A DNA stretch of 13,139 nt from positions 1 to 13,139 of the forward strand of contig JALLAZ010000675.1 in assembly GCA_036939755.1 (NCBI GenBank), read 5' to 3'. A model generated the notes under the pieces. The model was not told where the DNA came from. It was given only the letters and a program-made list of their open reading frames with translations, and searched no databases. The translations under genes and the position numbers were made by a program. The first letter of the stretch is position 1, and each line of letters begins with the position of its first letter. Of this stretch, positions 1 through 8,105 are shown in pieces. This stretch comes from Stephanodiscus triporus. Its lineage: Eukaryota > Bacillariophyta > Thalassiosirophyceae > Thalassiosirales > Thalassiosiraceae.

Positions 1-397
1 GGATTGCTAATTATCTTAGATTTCTGTCTTATTTAGTGAGTGTTGCTTATGCCCCGGCTTTTACGGTAGTAGAAGATACGATACCCATCTATCTATCGTA
101 TGTCGTACCTCAAAAAACGCGAAGGCCGTGGATCGAGATCTTCCGCAACTTCATCTGTCATCCGTCGCCCCTGGTGGTCGTGCAAAGCTTGCGTTCTTGG
201 TCGAAGAAGCAAGCCGAGGGGACGGTAACCGCTTCCGATTCACGTTATATTTAAATCATCTCTCCGGGCGGCAGTCTCGCTTTTGGGAGCACAGTTGGGC
301 ATCGCCATTCGCTAAATAATTGTGGCCTTTCGTCGCGTCGAGGATACATACACTTACACACAACTACCGCTCTCGAATCGAACATCATTCGCGAACC
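1..397. other. Upstream region of gene 1, no gene supported
   Basis: No convincing coding sequence. The short open frames here begin with non-ATG codons, overlap one another and resemble nothing I know. The stretch probably holds the promoter and 5' leader of the plus-strand gene starting at 398. A TATA-like AT-rich run (TTATATTTAAAT, 245-256) lies about 140 bases before that ATG and is the only core-promoter candidate I can see. Confidence 0.5.
245..256 (+). promoter_or_regulatory. Possible TATA-like element of gene 1
   Basis: TTATATTTAAAT stands out as AT-only in a GC-rich neighbourhood and lies about 140 bases upstream of the ATG at 398. Position and composition are the whole evidence. 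Diatom core promoters are poorly defined, so this could be chance. Confidence 0.2.
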
Positions 398-2128
398 ATG
401 CCCGGCGGCCCCCACCCGCGCCCGAACGTCCTCTTCGCGATACCCTACCAGGTCGATTTCTCCGTGGAATCCAAGGGACGACACCTCGAACTAACGAAGC
501 GCAGGCTGGTGTGGAAATTCGGCTTCGCCCACCCCCCCGCGGTCTTCCCCCACCTCTTCGACGACGACGACAACTACGTCGGACCGGACGGCGCGCGCGT
601 CCCGTCGTCCCGTCACGAGAAGAAGGGGGTGGAATGCCGCGGGAGGGAGCACGAGGTCATGCTCGTGTGGAGCCTCCTCACCGGGAAGGCGCACATATAC
701 GTCGACTCGAGGGAGATATACCGCCACGAGCCCGTCGAGCCGTCAGTCTTCAACCCGTTCGCGGCGTCCTTCCACAGGGGATTCGACCTTCCCGATCACA
801 GGCACAACGGCCGACATCGCCTCGACATACGGTGCTACGCCCGCACCCCCCTCGGCGCTAGGAACATGGTCGTTAACGATTCCGGGGAGACGTTCCGACA
901 GTACGACCTAAGCGTCGACGGGCTGAGCTACTTCTCCATGCCCGCCGTGTACGAGCTCGGCACGGATAGGATGTGGGAGAAGGTCAGTCGGTGGGGGATG
1001 TTGAGGTCGGAGGGCGGCGAGGGGGACAACGCCGGGGGCTGGGGGGGGGGGGTGCGGGGTGGCGAGCGGCGGCATATCGCGCACGACGCCGAGAACGACG
1101 GCGCCTTCGAGGGGAAGGGGCGGCTGGTCGACGAGTATTACTTCGACAAGGCTTCCAAGCGCACATCGCCCGCCCATCATTCGTACGGTCGCGGCGGGTC
1201 CATCTCCAAGAGCGAACACAAGGCCATGTCGCCCCGGTCGGAATCGGACGAGGAGCGCATGGTGAGGATCGCGACGGAGGCGTCGCTGAGGGAGTGGGAG
1301 GAGAGTCGGCGGATCGTCCGTCCTCGCGCGGTTGAGTCTCAGCCTCGCCGCGGATCCTCGGAGGAGAACGACGGATCGTACGGCAATGGGAGGAGCAAGG
1401 ACGATAATAATAATCGGCACGCTAAGAGGGGGAATAATTCAAACAAATTGACATCCATCGGGGAGGACGATTTGATCGACTTCGGCGACGACGACGGGAC
1501 GCCCAAGTATGTGTTCCCGGGCAATTTCGAGAGACCGGCCGACTTTTCGGCCATGGACGACGATATCACGACGGCTTCCTTCGCGGCGAATGCCGCGTGG
1601 GACGTCAACGGCGCGCCTCCCCCCCCGCGTCCGCCAATTCCGCCGGCTCGATCCTCCGCCGGACGACTGCACCCCGCCCAGGAGCAGCCGTGCTGGGATC
1701 CCACATTCCGATCCCAACAGCCGTGGAGCAGCGCCGGGACGATATCTTCCAATCCGATCACCCCCCGCGGGATGATGCACGCGTCGGACGCGTCCTTCGC
1801 GGTGCCCCCCCCTCCCACCTGGGACGATTACAACAATGCCTTCGGCGGGTCCTCGATAAACGCCGGCGTGAGCAACCCGATGATGTCGCCCATGTCGACG
1901 AGCTCCATCGGCATGGCCTCGCCCATGGCGCAGCAGCAGAATCAGCCTATGGCTACCACGACGCAATACGGCATGCAGCAGGCACCGCAGTGGCAGTCGC
2001 AGTCGTTTGGCCCTCCTGGGGGGGGGGGCGGAGCGGTTTTCGTCGGAGGGCCGTCGATGGGCGGGGCGTCTCAGATGGGAAGTAGTGCCAACTTCGACCC
2101 CATGCGAGTCAATCCCTTCCCATACTGA
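398..2128 (+). CDS. FAIM-like protein with disordered tail bearing UIM-, clathrin-box- and NPF-like motifs
   Basis: Single-exon protein of 576 residues. The frame stays open upstream to 320, but that codon is TTG, so the ATG at 398 (context gaaccATGC) is the first usable start. Residues about 36-186 look folded. The pattern WKFG (39-42), then EHEVMLVW...TGKAHIYVDSREIYRHE (85-111), then RLDIRC (141-146) and YDLSVDGLSY (169-178) resembles the beta-rich FAIM (Fas apoptotic inhibitory molecule) domain. That is a pattern-level match only. From about 200 on the protein is low-complexity and probably disordered. The tail carries a UIM-like helix (283-303, with the A-x-x-x-S-L core), a clathrin-box-like LIDF in an acidic setting (359-362), proline runs, and NPF three residues from the C-terminus (572-574). 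A second NPF (119-121) lies in the folded part. I infer a trafficking or endocytic adaptor that binds ubiquitin, clathrin and EH-domain proteins. Alternative: an unrelated diatom-specific protein with chance short motifs. Two long G runs (1041-1052, 2018-2028) keep the frame. Confidence 0.75.
   Translation: MPGGPHPRPNVLFAIPYQVDFSVESKGRHLELTKRRLVWKFGFAHPPAVFPHLFDDDDNYVGPDGARVPSSRHEKKGVECRGREHEVMLVWSLLTGKAHIYVDSREIYRHEPVEPSVFNPFAASFHRGFDLPDHRHNGRHRLDIRCYARTPLGARNMVVNDSGETFRQYDLSVDGLSYFSMPAVYELGTDRMWEKVSRWGMLRSEGGEGDNAGGWGGGVRGGERRHIAHDAENDGAFEGKGRLVDEYYFDKASKRTSPAHHSYGRGGSISKSEHKAMSPRSESDEERMVRIATEASLREWEESRRIVRPRAVESQPRRGSSEENDGSYGNGRSKDDNNNRHAKRGNNSNKLTSIGEDDLIDFGDDDGTPKYVFPGNFERPADFSAMDDDITTASFAANAAWDVNGAPPPPRPPIPPARSSAGRLHPAQEQPCWDPTFRSQQPWSSAGTISSNPITPRGMMHASDASFAVPPPPTWDDYNNAFGGSSINAGVSNPMMSPMSTSSIGMASPMAQQQNQPMATTTQYGMQQAPQWQSQSFGPPGGGGGAVFVGGPSMGGASQMGSSANFDPMRVNPFPY
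1041..1052 (+). repeat. Run of 12 G inside gene 1
   Basis: Twelve consecutive G encode part of a Gly-rich stretch (about residues 213-222). The reading frame is intact as given. Such a run is prone to length errors in sequencing and to slippage in the cell. A similar run of 11 G lies at 2018-2028 near the end of the same gene. Confidence 0.9.
1244..1306 (+). other. Ubiquitin-interacting-motif-like helix in gene 1
   Basis: Residues 283-303 run from an acidic start (SDEER) through ATEASL to an acidic end (EWEE). The UIM consensus is an acidic patch, then a hydrophobic position, A-x-x-x-S, a hydrophobic residue and a further acid, which fits here. The position right after Ala is Thr rather than the usual Leu or Ile, which weakens the match. 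The motif sits in an otherwise disordered tail, as UIMs in epsin and Eps15 do. Confidence 0.5.
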
Positions 2129-2359
2129 GCAACCTCTGTTTTGTGATTTTCAGTGAGAGAGTATTGGTTTGATTGTGAGTTTTCAGCGAGACAGTACGAG
2201 CAATGCGAGTTCTTGCCATACAAGTAATTATTAAAATGTACGAGAATTCAATGATGTAAGCAGTGACGTATACGAGTCTAAAACTGGTTTTGGGACTAAG
2301 CCCGTTTCTGTACTAGCTCTCTAGAGTTTCATGGTTATAAACACTGAATAGTTGTGTCT
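2129..2359. other. Spacer between convergent genes 1 and 2
   Basis: AT-richer than both flanking genes and must hold both 3' ends. An imperfect direct repeat is visible: 2142-2163 (TGTGATTTTCAGTGAGAGAG...) and 2174-2196 (TGTGAGTTTTCAGCGAGACA...). No gene, tRNA or clear polyadenylation signal is evident. Confidence 0.6.
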
Positions 2360-4329
2360 TTAAAGGCCGAAAGAGCTTGAAGCCTTCTTGAACAGATCCT
2401 TCCTCTTCTTTTCAATGGTAGACACATCCGAGTTCCAGTTCTGCTTATGCACTTCCTCAAAGGACATAATGTTCCCATCCAGTAACTTCTTCCATGCATC
2501 GCCTCCACAAATACCAATCTTACTTTTCAACAACATGGACGATCCGTGTACGTCTGAAACAGAAACAATGACATCTCCATCTTCTGCTACGATTCCTTCT
2601 TCAGACTCACTGACTAGGTTGTACAACACTGCACCCTTGCCAGCGACGATTTTCTTGGCGGCACAATTCACAACAATGGCGTTATCACCTATTTGAATCT
2701 CGTGCGCCTCCACTGACGCCATGGCCGCATGTGCACCCACTGACCCACAGTTTGCCTTGCACGAGGAGACACATGAGCTTCCATCCACAGTAACGCCAGA
2801 AAGTTCAGAATTCATGCTGCGAGAAGTCACGCCGAAGAAACGACGCAACAAGTCAGCATCGGCTCCATCTTCGGACAATTTTAGGTTGTTGGCAATATAA
2901 AGCTTGAGCAGTCCATAATCCCACCAGCAAGCGCTGCTACCCACATCGACAGCACCAAAGAGCCCCAGCTCTGGGTTGGCAGCAAGAAAGGCGACTTTCA
3001 TTTTCGTCATGCGAACATGATGTGCGCGAGATTCATCATCATCCACTCCCTTTTGAGACATGAGAGAGATGTATTCATCTTGGGGTAGTGTGAGTGGCAT
3101 CCAGAAGTGTGGATCTAGTGTTGCAGAATGTGTAAGACAATTAGTTAATGAATGAGTATGAACATTTCATATCAGCAGCAACAATCAAATAGAGGGCAAT
3201 TTATTCTTTCCGTACCAGTGTCAAGCTTTCCGTCTTTTGCGTCCAACTCTGCCTTGAATTCCTCGCAGAGTGCTTCCAAAATCTTGGCACTGACCGAAAA
3301 GCTACCCAAACTGGGTCCGACCCGAGCAATATCACCCAAGTTTTTTAGCATCCGCACAGCAGTTGCATGATCCACCTTCTCCACCTGCGCAGCATCTCCA
3401 CTGTCCCCGCCACTAACAGCAATGACGCCATACTTTTCTAATCCTTTCTCCTTCCAAACCTTTTCAGTCGGTGGCTCCTTTTCGAGGCTGCACATGATAT
3501 CGACATGGTGGGTAGGAGTGCAATCGAAGGGAGATGTAGGGACGAAGATTTGATCGCCCCAAAAGACGGACAGACGGCCTGAGCGAGAGGAGGCGTAGAT
3601 GCCAGTTTGGCGCACAACTGCCTCGAGGACGGTGATGGGTTCGAAAGTGCCGTCGGAGAGCTTGTGGCAGACGGGGAGTTTCTGTTATATATTGGTAATT
3701 AAACAAAGAGTTGGATGGAGGACATGATAATCAGAAATAATTCGAAACGCTCGACTGAGAGAAGTGTACGTTATTCATCTCGCTGATATCGAATCCCCCC
3801 CGCCCCCCCCCCACCCCGACCGCACATCACTCGTCTCGAACAAAGAATGACCAAGAATTCAATTACCAATCTTGACAAAGATATTTATGTTATGACTACT
3901 CACCACGCCCGGCTTATTATTGTTCTCGCTCGCCGGCAAGGGCGCCAACCTCGTGCCCTTCCCGGCGGTATGATACAGCGCCGCCGATACCTTCCCCCCC
4001 ATTAGCTCGACCGCGAGGTCAACGTCGTACTTTTCCTTCGCGACGCGACAAGCTTTCTGGAAGGCGTAGAGTGTTCCCAATCCGTTTCCCGCTCCTGACG
4101 GGGAGGACCAGTCCTCGGAAACGGCCAGGACCATGGGATAGACGCCGCCGCCGCCATTGCCCTTGCAAATGCCCTTGCTGAGTCGCTCCATCCAGTAGGC
4201 GGCCTGGAAGTCATCGGTGGTGCAGACGATGGTCACGTCGAAGAGAGCGGGAGATGCGGCGTCGGTCATGGCCGACATGGCCGACTCGATGATTTCGGCG
4301 GCGGATTGGATGGGAGGAGGCATCGTCAT
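2360..4329 (-). CDS. Nucleotidyltransferase, NDP-sugar pyrophosphorylase type (three exons)
   Basis: Spliced minus-strand gene with exons 4329-3904, 3681-3216 and 3114-2360, giving 548 residues. Exon 1 ends in KPGV before a GTGAGT donor and exon 2 resumes in phase with KLPVCHK. Exon 2 ends ...KLDT plus one base, and exon 3 completes Asp and reads PHFWMPLTLP. Both joins make a smooth protein. GKGTRLAPL...KP (123-140) is the nucleotide-binding signature of sugar-phosphate nucleotidyltransferases, and FWGDQIF (182-188) looks like the metal- and nucleotide-binding Asp strand. Residues 31-95 (DVTIVCTTDDFQAAYWMERL, then a GNGLGTLYAFQK stretch) recall the N-terminus of fucose-1-phosphate guanylyltransferase. 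Short repetitive beta segments after about residue 380 suggest a beta-helix tail. It would couple a sugar-1-phosphate to an NTP to make an activated sugar; I cannot fix the sugar. The frame is open upstream of 4329 but has only TTG or GTG codons, so I chose this ATG. An upstream coding exon is not excluded. Confidence 0.8.
3115..3215 (-). other. Intron 2 of the nucleotidyltransferase gene
   Basis: On the minus strand the donor is GTACGG and the acceptor ends CACTAG. The intron is 101 bases and splits an Asp codon after its first base. Splicing joins KLDT to DPHFWMPLTLP, whereas reading through runs into stops. Confidence 0.8.
3682..3903 (-). other. Intron 1 of the nucleotidyltransferase gene
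   Basis: The donor GTGAGT (3903-3898) follows the Val codon of KPGV and the acceptor ends ATAACAG (at 3682). The intron is 222 bases, phase 0. Near its middle it holds C7-G-C10-A-C4 on the plus strand (3795-3817), which is G-rich in the pre-mRNA. Confidence 0.85.
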
Positions 4330-4990
4330 GTTGTTTGAGGCGATCCGTGTATTGAGGACTTGAGACTTGGGAGGGCCGGCAGTGGCAGTGGCGGCCAAGT
4401 TTGTCCAAGAATGTTTCGTGACAAGAAGCGACCAACGAACGAATCTGGAAGTCAAACACAAAAAGAATCTTTTGGAGTCGTTTCGCGGGCTGACTAATAG
4501 TTTTCGCTTCGTTGAGACGATTTTCGCCTGATTTTTTCACATATAACTTCTATTCCCATGTACGGAGCGAGACAAAGCATACCGTATGATTCCCACGTAG
4601 GCAGGGGTTCCCCCTTTTCTGTCACCATACAGGCATTCGTATCTAGAGTAACTAGTACATTACCTATTGTGGGGAAAGAATGCGGCTGATGTTGGATGGA
4701 TACACGATTGCCACGCCACTCGGTTGCAGTACATGAGACAGATCGTGAACAATGACCTCCTTTACTTTCAGCATGATTTGGAAGTGATACGCGAGGGGGG
4801 CCGCTAAAATCAGGGAAAGGGGGAAGGGGTATTACGTATTACTCTACGTGCCAATGGATGGACGTGGTATCTCTAGTACTTTGTGATGCAATAAAATCTC
4901 ATTACCTATTGATGCAAAGACGCTCTGCGAAGGAAGCTGATAATCTTGGTGTGGTCGGTAGTGACAGCTGAGAACACTAGTTCCTTCCAA
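4330..4990. other. Spacer between genes 2 and 3
   Basis: About 660 bases without a supportable gene. It should hold the promoter and leader of the nucleotidyltransferase gene and the 3' end of the membrane-protein gene, both on the minus strand. The nucleotidyltransferase frame stays open to about 4461 without an ATG. A pyrimidine-rich TTGACTTCCAG just before 4445 on the minus strand could be an acceptor for a missed 5' exon. I found no tRNA or repeat. Confidence 0.5.
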
Positions 4991-7900
4991 CTAAGTTGAT
5001 TTGTTTTCTGCTATCTCTTGGGCAATTTTCCTCATTCCATGTATACTTCTCTCAGTCGAATGGTTTATCGCATATCCGGCAATCAAAGCAGACGCAAGGC
5101 AAAGTAATAGCGGGTGATAATTCCAACCGGCATTCCTCCAAATGAGCATTGACGAGAGCATCATGCTCGCTAGGACCAAACAACCCATTGACAGGCAAGG
5201 CATCAAATTCGATGAACTGGGATGGCCAAGCTCGTCGCCAAAGATGTCGTGTGCCGCGCGGAGGAAAGGATCGAACGGCGGTCCTTCGGGAGAGTTCGAA
5301 ACGGCCTCGTACACGGCGTCGTCATACGCAATGCGATCTCCTTTTTGGTAGCGACGTTTCGGATCCCACTGCATGAGCGTGTTGGATCGACGGAGTTGAT
5401 GGGACTGTGCAGGCTTCGAGCCGATGCCAAAAATATCGTAGAGCAACGACTTCGGCCAAAAACGCGATGAGGGTAAGGATAAATCTTCATCGTCGCCGTC
5501 GCCTTTTTCTGTTACTAACTCCCATTCGCCGCTGATGTATCCCATTATGGCAAGGTAAGTCCGATTCATCAAAGTCATTTGCGCCACCAGGCATATCGCC
5601 GTGACGAGCACCGTGGAGGTGGTGATCAGCCGCGTGGCGGTATCGTCCCCCACTAAGGCATCGAATGAGCTCGTCAATAGAGACGTTCCCTTGCCGAATC
5701 TCCTGCCAGCTATGCCCGTAACTCCAGATGGACCCCAAATAACCGGCCCGGGCTCACAGTGTTCGGTGTATCGGCAAACGATTTCAGTTTGAGGCAAAAC
5801 TGCAGAGCGAGGATATACGGAGGTTGTGAGAAACCAGTAGGATCCGTAAAAAACGAAACAGGATAATACGACACCACGAAACTTACCTGTGCACAAGTAG
5901 ATATTTTCAAGAACACGAACGACGGCAACCTTGTAATAGAGCCGTAGGCGATTCTCGGTAGTGATGGATTTGTAGTTTTCCGCCCAGGGAAGGTCCTTGT
6001 CTTTCAGCTTAGACGTCTTGCCCGTTCCTCCGCCGGTACCGCCTCCCAGTATCCTAGTCTCCGCCCTAATCGCCTTCAAAACGTTGGTCCCGGCCACGAA
6101 TTCTGGAATGGGAAGCATAACCCTGCCGTAGAGGATGAGGCTGGATGCCGTCCCGAATGTCATGACCAAGAACATCAGGCTCACCCAGGAGGGAGGCTCC
6201 ACATCGAAGATGGCCGGCGCCGGAAAGGGTGACTGGTTCCTCCAATAATGTCCCTTGTTAGCATCGTAATGGACGCTGTTGGGATTGACACCGAAGTTCG
6301 GCGAGTTCGATTCGACCGTTTGGTATTCAACGTCGTTGGCGACGCCACCATTCCCGAGCAGCCATGAGTACCCGCCCAGGGCGAATAGCCATCCAGACAA
6401 TAAGAAAATCGTCGCCAGGATGGCCACCAGCAGCTGCGAGGATGGAGACGCCTCCCACGCCTTCTCCAACGTCCGGTACATGTCCGAGGTGCGCATCTGC
6501 TGGATGTGCAGGGCCTGGGACCGTATCGAGTTGGGAAAGAGACGGAAGGTTAGCTTCCCCGTGATAAAATCCAAGGACTTATCGGCCTCCACGACGCCGA
6601 CGGCATTGTTGCGATGTTGCGACGGCTGCGAATCTCCGGGATGGGCATGGCCGGACGACTTCTTGCCGCGGTGACGTTTGCCACCGCCGCCGCCTCCACC
6701 GCCCCCTCCTCCTCCTCCTCCTCCTCCAGGCGCGAACGACGATTCCAACGGACCGGAGGAAGATCCCGTCTTCGATTCCGACGACAGTCCCACGTACGAA
6801 AGACACGATTTCGTCCAATCCCATATCGCGCCCCCCGCGATCCCCACAACCTCACCCACCGCCCCGCGCGTGCCTACTCTCTCCCCTCGCAACAACGACC
6901 AGATTGCGAACGACAATCCGCAGAGGGTTCCCCTGCAAAAAAATTGACATGACGACGCCGACATCGGGTGAGATAGAAAAGGACGAGTTCGACGAAAAGA
7001 AAAAAGGAGGGTGAGAATGAAAACGAGGGATGAAGAATAAATATATACGCGCGCGCGTGCCCGAGCGATCCCCCAGGAGAGAGGAAAGAAAGGCCGACAA
7101 AGAAAAAAAGAACATCACTGACCACGACCTCGCCAACGAGAGCATGACGGCGGCGCGCCGGACGACGCCGTTCGACTGGTGGGGGTACAATCCGACCGAC
7201 GGGTGATGATGATCCCGCCCGAAGGAATGCGAGTGGTGGTAGTGGTGGTGATGGTGATGATGATGGCCGTGATGATGATGATGATGATGATGACCGGAGG
7301 ACGACCCCCCACTCCTCGTCGACGTCGGTACGTCCGCGAGTCCGACGACCCCGAAAAGGGGGTGCATCGTCCCTCCTCCCCCGCCCCCTCCGCCGCCGCC
7401 GATCGTCGCCGCGCTCGCTACGCCGTTGGCCGCGGAGGCGTCGCAGTACTGTCCCGCCATGGCGGAGGACTGGACCCACCCGACGAGGAGGGAGAGCGCG
7501 TCGTGCGGCGACAGGAGGAGGCGGAGCGCGTATCGCAGGCGATGGTAGCGACGGCGGATCGCCGTCGTCCACGATCGTCCGCCGCCGCAGCCGTCGTCGT
7601 AGTCGTAGTCGTCGTAGTAGTCGTCGTCGTAGCCGCCGACGCAGCGGACGCCGCCCCGATGACGATGCATCCACGTCTCGAACGCCCTGCGCCTCCTCCA
7701 GCTCCCGCCGAGTCGCGGTCGTCGTCCTACCCGATGACGATCCCCCGCCGTCGCGCTTCCCCCCGCCCCCCGCGAATAGGAGGAGGACGACGACGAGGAG
7801 GAGGGGGAGGGGGGACATATCCACGATATCGTGCACGCCAGGCGGATCAGGACGTGTCGGCCGAGCCACGTCCCGACCCAGAACAGGAACGTCCAATCGC

Positions 7901-8105
7901 CGTAGGTCGTCAGGTACGATCGCTTGTACAATACGTGCGACGACGCCGACACGAGGAGGAGGGTGCACAGCCACAGGGCGAATTCGACGCGCAGGTGCAA
8001 CGACGTGGCGAGGTACGGCATGTGCAGGTCGAAGACCTTGGACAGCAGGGCCAACGATCGACGCCAGCGCGTAGCCGCCAGGGCGGGCGGGATCCTGCCC
8101 TTCAT
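4991..8105 (-). CDS. Polytopic membrane protein with His cluster and CBM5/12-like loop (two exons)
   Basis: Exons 8105-7123 and 6932-4991 encode 974 residues. The ATG at 6964 could start the long second frame, but the bases at 6943-6933 read as a T-rich tract ending GCAG, a 3' splice site. The first exon ends in phase (SW|G, donor GTCAGT). Its product has two strongly hydrophobic segments (about 41-60 and 70-96), so I join the two. Further likely membrane spans lie near 495-519, 578-598, 681-700, 762-781, 906-925 and 935-951, about eight in all. Low-complexity parts are a Ser run (102-109), an Asp/Tyr patch (160-171), Gly runs (236-245, 397-412) and 22 His within residues 272-301. Residues 850-881 (WDPKRRYQKGDRIAYDDAVY, then EAV...GPP) match the carbohydrate-binding module 5/12 pattern. 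I do not recognise the family. A surface or endomembrane role, perhaps polysaccharide-related, is inference from that module. An alternative donor GTCGTG at 7128 would also keep frame and drop two residues. Confidence 0.7.
5276..5368 (-). other. CBM5/12 (chitin-binding type 3)-like segment in gene 3
   Basis: Residues 850-881 show W-x6-Y-x2-GD-x-I-x-Y-x4-Y-x-A, close to the SMART ChtBD3 / CBM5/12 core (W...Y..GD.V.Y.G..Y.A). The Gly before the second Tyr region is Asp here, and I do not see the later conserved Trp, so the module is divergent or partial. It lies in the loop between the membrane segments near 762-781 and 906-925. Confidence 0.5.
6680..6727 (-). repeat. Poly-glycine tract (16 Gly) in gene 3
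   Basis: On the plus strand this is a CCN triplet run, mostly CCT and CCG/CCA, which the minus-strand frame reads as 16 consecutive Gly (residues 397-412), followed by a basic patch KRHRGKK. It is triplet-based, so length changes would keep frame. Confidence 0.85.
6933..7122 (-). other. Intron of the membrane-protein gene
   Basis: The donor is GTCAGT (7122-7117) and the acceptor is a T-run followed by GCAG (ending at 6933). The intron is 190 bases, splits a Trp codon after two bases, and is rich in pyrimidines near its 3' end. It includes an alternating CG/TA stretch (about 7037-7059). It carries no stop in the exon 1 frame, so retention would be read into a wrong frame of exon 2. Confidence 0.75.
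7203..7292 (-). repeat. Histidine-rich cluster (22 His in 30 residues)
   Basis: The minus-strand frame reads two runs of eight His split by one Gly, then YHHSHS and, a few residues on, HHH (residues 272-301). The DNA is a CAT/CAC triplet repeat. Such clusters often bind zinc, nickel or copper; here that is inference from composition alone. Confidence 0.85.

Noticed and set aside
36..254. 72-codon open frame at the left edge
   Set aside because: It starts with GTG, is short, matches no motif, and fits leader or promoter DNA.
320..397. 26-codon N-terminal extension of gene 1
   Set aside because: It begins with TTG and has no ATG before 398. It is more likely leader sequence.
908..1966. Minus-strand open frames opposite gene 1
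   Set aside because: Arg/Pro/Gly-rich shadows of a GC-rich gene with no recognisable domain.
6933..6964. ATG at 6964 as the start of the membrane protein
   Set aside because: The ATG lies a few bases before a T-run and GCAG acceptor, and the frame continues smoothly from the upstream exon with two more membrane spans.
7262..7292. CRISPR-like or regulatory repeat in the GAT/CAT run
   Set aside because: It is a triplet microsatellite that is read in frame as His; there are no spacers or repeat units of CRISPR size.
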